The notes below the pieces were generated by a model. It searched no databases, had not been told where the DNA came from, and saw only the letters and a program-made list of their open reading frames with translations. A stretch of 64,000 nucleotides of DNA, taken from the NCBI RefSeq assembly GCF_000219875.1, contig NC_017167.1:2503361-2567360 (forward strand), in the 5' to 3' direction. A program made the position numbers and the translations under genes. This DNA comes from Alicyclobacillus acidocaldarius subsp. acidocaldarius Tc-4-1 (GTDB taxonomy: Bacteria; Bacillota; Bacilli; Alicyclobacillales; Alicyclobacillaceae). Positions 54,159-63,128 of this stretch are shown in pieces (position 1 is the first letter of the stretch; each line of letters opens with the position of its first letter).

Positions 54159-55049
54159 TCAGGTCTGACCCACCCAGTCAGGCCGCGCGACGCGCCGCCA
54201 CGCCTCGCGGATGGCGTCAAACTCCTCCTTCGGCAGCGGCCCCTCGTCGACGTAGCGCGCGTTCTCCTGCCACCTTCCCGGATTCTGCGTCCCGACAATG
54301 GCCGTGGTCACGCCCGGCACGGAGAGCGTGAAGCGGAGCGCCACGCCCACCGCCTCGCTAAGCGGCCGCTCGGTGAACGGGAACTTCAGTTCCCTGAGCC
54401 TGCGCCAATACTCGACGTAATAATCCACGTCCGGCTTCTCGTGATATCGCCACGCCACGTTTGCCACCGGCCGCTTGGCGATGACCCCCATCCCGCGCGC
54501 GGCGGCAAGCGGAATGACCTCCTCGATGGCGCTTTGGTCCACCACGTTGACCGAGGTCTGCAGGCTGTCGAACACGCCGAACTCCACGGCGTACTTCGCC
54601 GCCTCGTTGTCACCGCTGTAGCCGAGGAAGCGGATCTTGCCCGCCTCCTTCGCCTTTTGCAGCTCCTCGATGACGCTGCCCTCCTTCAGCACCTCGATGG
54701 AGCAACTGTGGAGCTGCATCAGATCCACGTAGTCCGTGCGCAATCGCTTGAGACTCCGGTCGATGCTCGCGCGAATGGTCTCCGGCGCCCAGTCCGGGGT
54801 CTCGAGTCCCGAACGGTGGCCGCATTTCGTGAACAGAAAGTACTCGCCGCGGCGATGCCCCACCGCCCGGCCGATGAGTTCCTCGCTGTCCCCGTAACAC
54901 TCGCCCGTGTCGATTACATTCAGCCCCGCGTCGAGCGCGCTCGCGAGCAGGCGCTCCACCGTCGCCACGTCCGACCCGCGAATCTCCGATCCGCCAAATC
55001 CCAGCGCGCTCACGCGCATGCCCGTGCGTCCAAACTCGCGATATTCCAT
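54159..55049 (-). CDS. aldo/keto reductase
   Basis: This 296-residue AKR barrel has catalytic residues Asp and Tyr in NVIDTGECYGDSEELIG, Lys in LFTKCGHRSG and His in DLMQLHSCS, and the cofactor end text TTAIVGTQNPGR. ATG 55049 follows GAGGAGGAGAGG. It reduces carbonyls with NADPH. The substrate is unknown. It is co-directional with the HAD phosphatase gene upstream (13-base gap), so they may share a transcript. Confidence 0.88.
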   Translation of the reverse strand: MEYREFGRTGMRVSALGFGGSEIRGSDVATVERLLASALDAGLNVIDTGECYGDSEELIGRAVGHRRGEYFLFTKCGHRSGLETPDWAPETIRASIDRSLKRLRTDYVDLMQLHSCSIEVLKEGSVIEELQKAKEAGKIRFLGYSGDNEAAKYAVEFGVFDSLQTSVNVVDQSAIEEVIPLAAARGMGVIAKRPVANVAWRYHEKPDVDYYVEYWRRLRELKFPFTERPLSEAVGVALRFTLSVPGVTTAIVGTQNPGRWQENARYVDEGPLPKEEFDAIREAWRRVARPDWVGQT

Positions 55050-55062
55050 CTTCCTCTCCTCC

Positions 55063-55863
55063 TCACGCCTCGGCTTCCTCGGCTCGCCTGAGGCAGGTCA
55101 CGAGCACGTCCCCCAATTCCCCCGGGTGCGTCAGCCGAAGGGTCACGTCCGGCCGCTCTCGGCCGATGTACCGGTCAATGTAGATGGTCAGCATCCCCAG
55201 GCGGATGGCCGGCCGCATCTCGTTCCGGTAGTGATCTCCTATGGAGACCGCCCGCTCGGGCGCCACGCCGTACTTCGCGAGCCACTTGCGGAAGTGCTCC
55301 TCCGTCCGGTACGGTTTTACCGCCCGAAACACGAAGTCTTCGATCACGTCCTCCAAATTCAGCTTGCGCAGAATCGCGCGGCTGTCCGGCTCGGGGCTGT
55401 TGGTGGCGAGCACCACGTGGCCGCCGCGCGCCCGGATCTCCTCCATGGCCTCGCGCAACCCTCCGAGCGGCTGCATGGGAAACGGGCCCGCCATGAAGTC
55501 GCGCGTGCGCAAAAACGCCTCGTCCCGCTCGCGCGGGCCAATTCCATGCCGAATCGCCACCACCTGCAGGAGTCCCCAGGGATCATCCACGTGCAGGTAC
55601 GCCCGATCCGGCCTGTCCTCCTCGGCCACCTCCACGCGCTCGCCCGTCTCGCGCGAGAACGCGTGTCCGTAAAACGCCTGCCCCTCGTGAAGAAGCGCCC
55701 GGTGGGCGTCCTCGAGGAACGCCTCGCGCCTCGATTCCGGCAAAAACGACGCCAATTCGCGCGCGTACGCCTCAAAGTGCTCGGTCTCCGCGTAGACGGT
55801 GCCGTCGAGATCGAAGATGAACAGCTTGGCACGCCCGATGCGGACGTAAGGGTCCTGATGCAC
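55063..55863 (-). CDS. HAD-superfamily hydrolase
   Basis: This 266-residue phosphatase-like protein has motif I FIFDLDGTVYAE, motif II VVLATNS, Lys in FRAVKPYRTEEH and motif IV SIGDHYRNEMRPA. The insertion after motif I is a helical cap (about 20-120). GTG 55863 lies seven bases after GGGAG; GTG 55872 is too close to it. The natural phosphate ester is unknown. The next gene leftward is the aldo/keto reductase. Confidence 0.83.
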   Translation of the reverse strand: MHQDPYVRIGRAKLFIFDLDGTVYAETEHFEAYARELASFLPESRREAFLEDAHRALLHEGQAFYGHAFSRETGERVEVAEEDRPDRAYLHVDDPWGLLQVVAIRHGIGPRERDEAFLRTRDFMAGPFPMQPLGGLREAMEEIRARGGHVVLATNSPEPDSRAILRKLNLEDVIEDFVFRAVKPYRTEEHFRKWLAKYGVAPERAVSIGDHYRNEMRPAIRLGMLTIYIDRYIGRERPDVTLRLTHPGELGDVLVTCLRRAEEAEA

Positions 55864-55924
55864 TCGTCTCACTCCCGCAGAATCGAATGGTCTCTGTCCT
55901 CATGTTTCACATTTTCTCTCCTGG

Positions 55925-57256
55925 TCACGCTTCCAGGCGAAAGCTCGCCACCATGCGCTGCAGCGACTCGGCCATCTGCGCGAGCGCGGCGGCCGACGCC
56001 GTCATCTCCTGCATGGACGCGAGCTGCTCCTCCGTCGTCGCCGCCACCGTCTCCATGCCCGCGCTCGTCTGGGCCGACACCTGTGCAATCTCGTCCACAC
56101 CCTCGCGCAACTGCGCGGACGCCCGGCCCAGGCGGTTGACGAACGTCAACACGCCCTTGAGCTCCTCATCCACGCGCTCCACCGCCTGGCGGATGCGCGC
56201 GAACGACGCGTCCACGGCTTCAAACGACGCCTTGCCCGCCTCCATCTGCTCGCGCGACGAGGCCATGCGCTCCGCCGCGTTCTCCATGTCGGCCTGAATC
56301 GCATCCACCAGCGACGCAATCTGCTTCGACGAGTCGGCCGACTGCTCCGCCAGCTTCCGGATTTCCGACGCCACCACCGAAAAACCGCGCCCCGCCTCGC
56401 CCGCGCGCGCCGCCTCGATGGCCGCGTTCAGCGCCAAGAGGTGGGTCTGCTTCGCGATGCGGGTGATGACCTCCACAATCGCGCCGACTTCCTGCGATCT
56501 CGACGCGAAGCTCCGGACGGCCTGCGCAAGATGCTCAAAGGCCCCTTCGACGGAGGCCATCTGCGCAAGCGCCTGCGCCACGTGCTCTCCACCGTCCCGC
56601 GCGGCCTCTCGCGCCTGAGCCGTCGCCTCGCTCGCGCCGCGGAACCGGGCCGACATGTCCTCCATCCCGCGGGCCAAGAGCTGGAACACGTCGGTCGAGC
56701 TAGCGATGCGCGCGTCCTGCCGCTGCACCCCGGCCGACACGTCCTGGATGGTGAGCGCAATCTGTTCTGCCGCCTTGCCCGTCTCCTCCGCGCTCGCCGC
56801 GAGTTCCTGGCTTGCCGCGGCGAGATCGCCCGACGTGCGCGCGAGCTCGCGGATGACCTCTTGCATGGCGGCGGTGGCGGCGTTCAGCTCCCGGGCGAGA
56901 AGCCCCATCTCATCCTGGGTCTCGACGGCGACGCGCGCCGCGAGATTTCCCGCCGCCACGTCCTGCACCGCGCGCACCAGCCGGCCGAGCGGCCGGATGA
57001 CGAGGATCTGGATGGCCACGAGCAAAAGCGCAGCCGACACAATCACGCTGACCGCGCTATTGACGTAGATCCCGTAATGACTGTCGGGCACCGCGCGGCG
57101 AATCGCGGCGTTGATGGCGTCCGAGAGGGGGATGCTCACCACGAGGCTGACGATCACGACGACAATCATCTTCACGCGCAGGCTGACGCGCACCGCCCTT
57201 TCATTCGCGGAACCGATCCCAGTCCCTGAACGCAACGCTTCGGATGTCTTCTCCAA
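55925..57256 (-). CDS. methyl-accepting chemotaxis protein, no large sensor domain
   Basis: This 443-residue transducer has two TM helices (about 28-48 and 65-87) separated by only about 15 residues, then a HAMP domain ([18 protein letters not shown]) and a long signalling coiled coil with the hairpin tip [20 protein letters not shown]. The near absence of a periplasmic domain means it senses membrane, redox or cytoplasmic cues, or cell energy state. TTG 57256 follows GTGAAGGCG. No che or flagellar genes are in this window. Confidence 0.9.
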   Translation of the reverse strand: MEKTSEALRSGTGIGSANERAVRVSLRVKMIVVVIVSLVVSIPLSDAINAAIRRAVPDSHYGIYVNSAVSVIVSAALLLVAIQILVIRPLGRLVRAVQDVAAGNLAARVAVETQDEMGLLARELNAATAAMQEVIRELARTSGDLAAASQELAASAEETGKAAEQIALTIQDVSAGVQRQDARIASSTDVFQLLARGMEDMSARFRGASEATAQAREAARDGGEHVAQALAQMASVEGAFEHLAQAVRSFASRSQEVGAIVEVITRIAKQTHLLALNAAIEAARAGEAGRGFSVVASEIRKLAEQSADSSKQIASLVDAIQADMENAAERMASSREQMEAGKASFEAVDASFARIRQAVERVDEELKGVLTFVNRLGRASAQLREGVDEIAQVSAQTSAGMETVAATTEEQLASMQEMTASAAALAQMAESLQRMVASFRLEA

Positions 57257-57397
57257 CGCGCCTTCACTCCCTATCGCGCATCCCTTCTCAAACTACGACG
57301 CCAAGTGCGCCATCTCCTGCCTTTGGTTGCCCACGCACCGGCGCGGCTGTCATAATAGAACAAGTGGTCTGACAGAGACAGACGCGGGAGGTGCGCC

Positions 57398-57829
57398 ATG
57401 GGGTTCGACTACTGTTTCGCGTGCGGAAAAGACAACCCGCACGGCCTCCACATGCACTTTGAGCGGGACGGAGACGGCGTGGTGTGCCATTTCCAGACAC
57501 AGGAACATCATATCGGCTGGCCGAATGTCCAGCACGGCGGGATCACGTGCACGCTGCTCGACGAGGCGTCCGCCTACGTGCCGTTTTTCATGGGGCTGGT
57601 GACCGTCACGGCCGAGCTAAACATCTCGTTCAAGAAGCCCGTCCACGTCGGCGAGCGACTCCGCGTGTGGGCCCGGCCGACCAAAGTTTCGTCGCGGCTT
57701 CTTGTGGTGGAAGCGGCCGTGGAGGGCGAAGATGGCGAGCTGAAGGCGTCGTCGACGGCCAAGATGATGGTCCTCAGCGCGGAGAAGCAGAAACAACTCG
57801 GCATGGAGGGGTTGGAGGCAAAAAGATGA
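57398..57829 (+). CDS. PaaI-family thioesterase
   Basis: This 143-residue hotdog protein has the active-site segment VQHGGITCTLLDEASAY and ISFKKPVHVGERLRVW; the N-terminus has CFACGKDNPHGLHM, as in the YigI/PaaI group. ATG 57398 follows GGGAGGTGCGCC. It hydrolyses acyl or phenylacetyl thioesters. The stop overlaps the purU start (ATGA), an odd pairing with no obvious metabolic reason. Confidence 0.87.
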   Translation: MGFDYCFACGKDNPHGLHMHFERDGDGVVCHFQTQEHHIGWPNVQHGGITCTLLDEASAYVPFFMGLVTVTAELNISFKKPVHVGERLRVWARPTKVSSRLLVVEAAVEGEDGELKASSTAKMMVLSAEKQKQLGMEGLEAKR

Positions 57830-58689
57830 CATCCCGGGAGAATCGCGGTCGCCTGCTCATCTCGTGTCCGGACAGAATTGGCATTGTCGGCGCCATCGGC
57901 CAGTTTCTCGCCTCATGCGGCGCGAACATCGCCGAATCGGCGCAACACTCCACAGCGCCCTGGGGCGGAGACTTCTTCATGCGCGTGGAATTCGAACTCG
58001 AAGACCTGCCCAACCGCGAGGAGGCGCTCTGCCGCGACTTCGCGAAGTTGGCCGAGGAATACCAGATGCGCTGGCGGTATCACCCCGCCAGGAAGAAAAA
58101 GCGCATGGCCATCTTCGTCTCACGCGAGCTGCATTGCCTGCAGGAGCTTTTGTGGGAATGGCAGGACGGCCTGCTCGACGCGGATCTCAAGATGGTCATC
58201 TCGAATCACGAAGACGCGAGGCCGCTCGTGGAAAGCCTCGGCATTCCCTACTACCACATCCCGGTCACGCCGGAGAACAAGCCCGAGGCCGAGGCCCAAG
58301 CGCTAGCGCTCATGGAGGGCCAGATTGACGTCATTGTTCTCGCGCGGTACATGCAAATTCTGAGCCCGTCGTTTCTTGAGCACTACCCGCAGCGCATCAT
58401 CAACATCCATCACTCGTTTTTGCCGGCATTCATCGGGCGAAATCCGTATCAGCGTGCGTATCAGCGCGGGGTGAAGCTCATTGGCGCGACGGCCCACTAC
58501 GTCACCGAGGAGCTCGACGAAGGGCCCATCATCGAGCAGGACGTGATGCGGGTGGACCACCGCTTCACCGCCCTCGACTTGCGTATCGCCGGGCGTCAGG
58601 TGGAGCGGGCCGTGTTGAGCCGCGCCGTGAAGTGGCACCTGGAGGACAAAGTCATCGTGCACGGGAACAAGACCATCGTGTTTGCGTGA
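57826..58689 (+). CDS. purU: formyltetrahydrofolate deformylase
   Basis: This 287-residue enzyme releases formate from 10-formyl-THF to balance one-carbon pools. The N-terminal ACT domain (residues 1-85, RLLISCPDRIGIVGAIGQFL) precedes the formyltransferase domain with the catalytic Asn/His region INIHHSFLPAFIGRNPYQ and the Asp in EELDEGPIIEQDV. ATG 57826 overlaps the thioesterase stop and follows GGAGGCAAAAAG, so both genes are co-translated. Confidence 0.92.
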   Translation: MTSRENRGRLLISCPDRIGIVGAIGQFLASCGANIAESAQHSTAPWGGDFFMRVEFELEDLPNREEALCRDFAKLAEEYQMRWRYHPARKKKRMAIFVSRELHCLQELLWEWQDGLLDADLKMVISNHEDARPLVESLGIPYYHIPVTPENKPEAEAQALALMEGQIDVIVLARYMQILSPSFLEHYPQRIINIHHSFLPAFIGRNPYQRAYQRGVKLIGATAHYVTEELDEGPIIEQDVMRVDHRFTALDLRIAGRQVERAVLSRAVKWHLEDKVIVHGNKTIVFA

Positions 58690-58777
58690 CTGGGTGGCCC
58701 GGCGCGTGGCATAGGCGGCTGTCGCTTCGGCGTCCGCCAGCGCGGCATACGCTGAAGCGAAAGGAGGCTGTTTCGCC

Positions 58778-59143
58778 ATGCCACATCCGTTATATCCCAT
58801 TGCGAAGCAATACGTCGGGCGACCCGTCATCGTACACCACGTGAACGGCCGCCGATATCACGGTATCCTGCACAGCGTCCGCGATCACGGCATCTATCTT
58901 CTCAACGTCCGCCCCATTGCCCACGCGGCGGGTCAGGAGGACGAGCGGATCTCTACGCTCGGTGAGGCGGCGGGCGGCGACATCGAGACGGTGTACGCGC
59001 CGGTCGGCTACTTTGCCTTCGGCGCCCTGACCGGCCTCACGCTCGGCACGGCGCTCGGCGCGACGGTGGCCCGCCCGTACCCGTACTACGGCTACGGTTA
59101 TGGATATGGGTACGGTTACGGTTACCCTGGCTACTGGTGGTAA
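58778..59143 (+). CDS. small protein with LSm-like domain and Tyr-Gly tail
   Basis: This 121-residue protein has an N-terminal part resembling a small beta-barrel (YVGRPVIVHHVNGRRYHGIL, HSVRDHGIYLLNVR). A hydrophobic glycine-zipper-like helix follows (FGALTGLTLGTALGATVA) and then a tail of repeated GY units ending PGYWW. Tyr/Gly-rich tails are typical of Bacillus-type spore coat or exosporium proteins. ATG 58778 lies ten bases after AAAGGAGG. It is a likely spore-surface protein, by analogy. Confidence 0.7.
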   Translation: MPHPLYPIAKQYVGRPVIVHHVNGRRYHGILHSVRDHGIYLLNVRPIAHAAGQEDERISTLGEAAGGDIETVYAPVGYFAFGALTGLTLGTALGATVARPYPYYGYGYGYGYGYGYPGYWW

Positions 59144-59178
59144 GCCCATGGGGCTGTCCCCAAGCCCATCCGTTTGAA

Positions 59179-59204
59179 GGGGGCAGGGGCTAGCCCCCCT
59201 TTTT
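59179..59204 (+). terminator. terminator, possibly bidirectional
   Basis: GGGGGC (59179-59184) pairs with GCCCCC (59193-59198), followed by CTTTTT. The sirohaem operon ends at 59204 on the other strand, so the hairpin may serve both. Confidence 0.75.
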
Positions 59205-59983
59205 CACGGTTCTGCGCTGTTGCCGGCTCCGAGCCCGTGCGCCGCTTGGCGCGCTCGCTCGGCCACGAGCGACACCAGCCGCGGATCTCGCCCGAGCGGC
59301 TCCGCCACCCGAAACGAGATACGCCTCTCGTCCCGCCATCGGTTCACCCGCTCCGGAAGTCCCTCGGTGAGCAGCCCCGGAAACCAAAGATACGGCACCA
59401 CGGCGATGTGCTCGCAACCCATGCGCCACAATTCCTCGAGGGCCGCTTCCAGCGAGCGCCCCGTGCCAGCCAGGTAGCCGTGGACCAGCGGCCGACCGAT
59501 CCGGCCTGCCACGTTCACCGCCACGCCCGCAAACGCGCGCTGCGCGTCCGCGTCGCGATTGCCGCGCCCCACCAGGACGACGCCAGCCCCCTCCGGCATG
59601 CGCGCGACGAGCGCCTGGGCGCGCTCCACCGCCACGTCGATGAACGCCGGTTCGTCGCCGAACGGCTGGCTCCAGGTGAGATCAAGCCGCCCCACCTGCG
59701 CCTCCGCGCGCGCCACGGCCTGCGGCAGGTCCCGGCGCATGTGCCCCGCCGAGAAGAGGAGGAGCGGCACCATGTGCACGCGCCGCACGCCCGCCGCGGC
59801 CAGCCGAACGAGCGCCTCCGCCACATCCGGCCGGGCGATCTCGACAAACGCGCGCGCCACGTCTTCATCGCCAAGCCCCGCGCGCTCGGCGACATCGTCG
59901 ACAAACCGGTGCCACATGTGCATCCCGCCTTGAAGCCTCGTCCCGTGGCCAATGAACAGAACCTTGCCCGCTCCGCCCATCAT
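59204..59983 (-). CDS. CbiX/SirB-type sirohydrochlorin chelatase
   Basis: Inserts iron (or cobalt) into sirohydrochlorin. The 259-residue protein has two homologous halves: VLFIGHGTRLQGGMHMWHRF and HMVPLLLFSAGHMRRDLP in the first, VVLVGRGNRDADAQRAF and VVPYLWFPGLLTEGLP in the second. The metal-binding His pair (GHGTR and SAGHM) lies in the first half, as in bacterial CbiX. ATG 59983 overlaps the cobA-hemD stop. No separate precorrin-2 dehydrogenase is seen in this operon. Confidence 0.87.
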   Translation of the reverse strand: MMGGAGKVLFIGHGTRLQGGMHMWHRFVDDVAERAGLGDEDVARAFVEIARPDVAEALVRLAAAGVRRVHMVPLLLFSAGHMRRDLPQAVARAEAQVGRLDLTWSQPFGDEPAFIDVAVERAQALVARMPEGAGVVLVGRGNRDADAQRAFAGVAVNVAGRIGRPLVHGYLAGTGRSLEAALEELWRMGCEHIAVVPYLWFPGLLTEGLPERVNRWRDERRISFRVAEPLGRDPRLVSLVAERARQAAHGLGAGNSAEP

Positions 59984-61410
59984 GCGCCGCACACCGCCTC
60001 GGCGGCCGCGAGCCCAAACGCGTCGGCGCGGCGCAGCGGCTCGCCGCCCATTCCCACGTCGTCGGCGAGCGAGCGCAACAGGGCGGGATCGCCGAGCGCC
60101 CACAGGTTGGCCGGGCCTTCGGCGAGCCATTCGGCGACGATGTCGCGCCAGTCCCGCGCGAACGGCTGCCAGCGTGGGGGCACGGCCGGCGCGAGCCGCG
60201 GGCCCAGGAGATGAAGCGGCCGCACCTCAGCGCCGCTCGCCCTGCAGGCCGCCTCCACGTCCGCGTCGCGGCCCGAGCCGGGCACCTCGGCGAACCACAC
60301 CTCCACGGGCGTCCGCGCCATCTCGCCGAGCGAGCGGGCGTCCGGCGCAAGGCCGCGATCGCGCAGGGCCTGCGCGACGTAGCCGTCGACAGCGGCGAGC
60401 TTGAGGTTCGAGAGCCGGCGCAGATCCAATCCGGCGCGCTGAACGGCGCAGAGCCACGTCTCAACGCCGAGCGCCGTGCGGAAGGCGAAGCCCACCGGCT
60501 TGCCGGGCGCCGACATGGACACCGCAGCCTCGACGTCCGCTAAGCGCACGCGTTGCGCGCGATCCCACGTGTGCGCGAGCACTTCCGCCCCCTCGGCCTC
60601 GAGCTGCGCCGCGTGCGCGAGCGCCTCGCGCATGGACGACGCGAAGAGGAGATGGCGTTCGCCGAAGCGCGGCATGGCCTCGAACCACGAGCCAAGCGAC
60701 GCGTCCGCCGCCACGTCGCCGATGACGATCACGGCGGGCGATCCGATGCCCCGCCGCTCGGCCTCCGCAGCCAGTGTGGCGAGCGTCGCGCGCAGGGACC
60801 GCTGCTTCGCGCGCGAGCCCCACGCCACGATGGCGGCCGGTGTGTCGGGCGAGATGCCCCGGGCCTGCAGTTCCTCCGCGATGCGCGGCAGTTCGCCGAC
60901 GCCCATCAGCAGGACGAGCGTCTCGGCCCCCGCGAGGGCGTCGAGGTGCGCCCGGAAGCCGTCGCCCGCATGCCCCGTCGCCACGGCGAACGAGCGGCTC
61001 ACGCCGCGCAACGTCACCGGAATGCCCGCAAACGCGGGCACGGCCACGGCCGACGTGACGCCTGGCACCAATTCGAACGGCACGCCCGCCTCGCGCAGCG
61101 CGGCCGCTTCCTCCGCGCCGCGGCCAAAGACGAGCGGGTCGCCCCCCTTCAGGCGGACGACGAGGCCGTGATGGCGCGCCAAATCGACGAGCATCGCCTC
61201 AATCTCCCGCTGCGCGAGCGCGTGCCAGCCTGGCGCCTTGCCAGCGTACAACAGCGCGGCGTCCGGTTTGGTGTGCATGAGCAGGCGCGGCGAGACCAAC
61301 CTGTCAAAGACCACCACATCCGCCTGTTCGACGAGCGCTCGGGCGCGCTCGGTCAGAAGCCCCGGATGGCCGGGGCCGGCGCCGACGAGCGCCACACGGC
61401 CGTATGCCAT
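59980..61410 (-). CDS. cobA-hemD: uroporphyrinogen-III methyltransferase/synthase fusion
   Basis: This 476-residue fusion has an N-terminal SAM-dependent uroporphyrinogen III C-methyltransferase (residues 1-245: LVGAGPGHPGLLTERARALV, RLKGGDPLVFGRGAEEAAAL, VPGVTSAVAVPAFAGIPVT), then a divergent HemD-like domain (about 250-476). The product, precorrin-2, feeds the chelatase gene that overlaps it. ATG 61410 follows AAGGAGGAGGG. It provides sirohaem for the sulfite reductase upstream. The HemD half is poorly conserved and could be degenerate in activity. Confidence 0.9.
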   Translation of the reverse strand: MAYGRVALVGAGPGHPGLLTERARALVEQADVVVFDRLVSPRLLMHTKPDAALLYAGKAPGWHALAQREIEAMLVDLARHHGLVVRLKGGDPLVFGRGAEEAAALREAGVPFELVPGVTSAVAVPAFAGIPVTLRGVSRSFAVATGHAGDGFRAHLDALAGAETLVLLMGVGELPRIAEELQARGISPDTPAAIVAWGSRAKQRSLRATLATLAAEAERRGIGSPAVIVIGDVAADASLGSWFEAMPRFGERHLLFASSMREALAHAAQLEAEGAEVLAHTWDRAQRVRLADVEAAVSMSAPGKPVGFAFRTALGVETWLCAVQRAGLDLRRLSNLKLAAVDGYVAQALRDRGLAPDARSLGEMARTPVEVWFAEVPGSGRDADVEAACRASGAEVRPLHLLGPRLAPAVPPRWQPFARDWRDIVAEWLAEGPANLWALGDPALLRSLADDVGMGGEPLRRADAFGLAAAEAVCGA

Positions 61411-61433
61411 GTCGCCCTCCTCCTTCACATTCG

Positions 61434-63116
61434 TCACGAGACCGGGACGGCTTCCTTCAGCCGCTCCAGCCCGACGCGATGGCAGAAATCCCCGAACCGC
61501 TCGCCGGGCAGCCGCTCGTCGCGGTACAGCTCGAGCACCGGGCGGAGCGTCGGGACGAGATCGTCAAACGGCACCATCTCGCGAAAGCGCGCGTTCAGGC
61601 GCGTGCCGGCGACGTTGGCGCCGAGGAAGATGTCGTACTTGCCGATGACGCGGCCCACAAAGCCAATCTCCGCGATGTACGGCCGTGCGCACCCGTTGGC
61701 GCAGCCCGTCATGCGGACGGTGATGGGCTCCTCCGCGAGGCCGAGTTCCGCAAGCAGCGCCTCGAGCCGCTCGACGACCTTCGGAAACACGCGCTCGGAT
61801 TCCGCGATGGCGAGCCCGCACGTCGGCATGGCCGGGCAGGCCATGGACCGCAGTTTGACGGGTGAGTACGCGTCCGGCAGGCGGATGCCCTGCGCTGCGA
61901 GATCCGCCTGGAGGGCGTCGGCCGCCTCGTGGGCGAGGTTGGCCAGAATCAGGTTTTGCTGCGTCGTCAGGCGCACGGTCGGGCGGTACTTCGCCACGGC
62001 GGCCGCGAGCGCCGACTTGAGCGGAAAACCTGGCTTATCGGCGATCCGGCCGTTTTCCACGTACAGCCCGAGGTGCACCTTGTCGCCGTCCTCGATGCGG
62101 CCGAGGTGATCGTCCGACGAGTGCCAGACGAGTTCGCGCGGCGGCGCGAGCCTTTTCCCCACACGGCGCTCGGTCTCCTCGCGGAACCAGTCCACGCCGC
62201 GCGACTCGACGAGGTACTTCATGCGGGCGAACTTGCGGTTCTCGCGGTTGCCGTGATCGCGCTGGATGGTGATGATGGCCTTGACCACGTCCACGAGCTC
62301 ATCCGGCGTGACGAAGGCAAAGGGCTTCGCGAGCGCCGGGTGCGTCTCTTTGTCGCTCGCGGTGCGCCCCATGCCGCCGCCGATGAGGAGCGTGTACCCG
62401 GCCACGCTCTCGCCGTCCCGGTGGGCCACGATGCCGATGTCGTTCGAGTACACGTCCGAGCAGTTGTCGCCCTCGTAGGCGAAGCCAATCTTGAACTTGC
62501 GCGGCAAGTACGTTTCGCCGTACAGCGTCTCCCGGGCGCGGTCGACTTCCGGATCCACCCGCTCGCCGTCGAGCCAGATCTCGTGGTACGCATTCGTCTT
62601 GGCGCTCGTCTCGTCCACGAGCCGGAGCAGATCCCGGCGGACCGCTTCCTCGAACGGGCCCTGGTGCGGATGCGCACAGCCGACGGTGTTGCGGACCTGA
62701 TCGCCACAGCCGCCGAGCGTCGTGATGAGCGCCTCGTTAATACGGCGAATCGTGGACTTCAGGTTTCGCTTCAGCACGCCGTGGAGCTGAAAGGTCTGGC
62801 GCGTCGTGATGCGCATGGTGCCGTTGCCGTACTCGTCGGCCAGGCGGTCGAACACGAGGTATTGCTCCGCGCTCAGGACGCCGCCCGGGATGCGGGCGCG
62901 GATCATCATGATGTAGTGACGTTCCTTGCCCTGCTTCGTCAGTTCCCGGCGCAGGTCGCGATCGTCCTGCTGGTACGTGCCGTGGAACTTGAGCACCTGC
63001 ACGGCCTCTTCGGTGAAGTGGGAGGCGTCGTTCTGGAGCTCCTCCTGAAGCGACCCGCGCAGGAAGCGGCTATCCTTCTTGATGATCTCGACCTTCGACA
63101 GCTTCTCCTCAGACAC
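61434..63116 (-). CDS. cysI: assimilatory sulfite reductase, haemoprotein subunit
   Basis: Reduces sulfite to sulfide with a coupled 4Fe-4S/sirohaem centre. The 560-residue protein has the four cluster cysteines Cys427 and Cys433 (MACPAMPTCG) and Cys472 and Cys476 (TGCANGCARP). Substrate-site basic residues appear in MRITTRQTFQLHG and VRLTTQQNLILAN. GTG 63116 follows GAGGGGG, 12 bases after the cysH stop. No flavoprotein (cysJ) gene lies in the operon, so the electron donor must be encoded elsewhere or be ferredoxin. Confidence 0.92.
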   Translation of the reverse strand: MSEEKLSKVEIIKKDSRFLRGSLQEELQNDASHFTEEAVQVLKFHGTYQQDDRDLRRELTKQGKERHYIMMIRARIPGGVLSAEQYLVFDRLADEYGNGTMRITTRQTFQLHGVLKRNLKSTIRRINEALITTLGGCGDQVRNTVGCAHPHQGPFEEAVRRDLLRLVDETSAKTNAYHEIWLDGERVDPEVDRARETLYGETYLPRKFKIGFAYEGDNCSDVYSNDIGIVAHRDGESVAGYTLLIGGGMGRTASDKETHPALAKPFAFVTPDELVDVVKAIITIQRDHGNRENRKFARMKYLVESRGVDWFREETERRVGKRLAPPRELVWHSSDDHLGRIEDGDKVHLGLYVENGRIADKPGFPLKSALAAAVAKYRPTVRLTTQQNLILANLAHEAADALQADLAAQGIRLPDAYSPVKLRSMACPAMPTCGLAIAESERVFPKVVERLEALLAELGLAEEPITVRMTGCANGCARPYIAEIGFVGRVIGKYDIFLGANVAGTRLNARFREMVPFDDLVPTLRPVLELYRDERLPGERFGDFCHRVGLERLKEAVPVS

Positions 63117-63128
63117 GCTCGCACCCCC

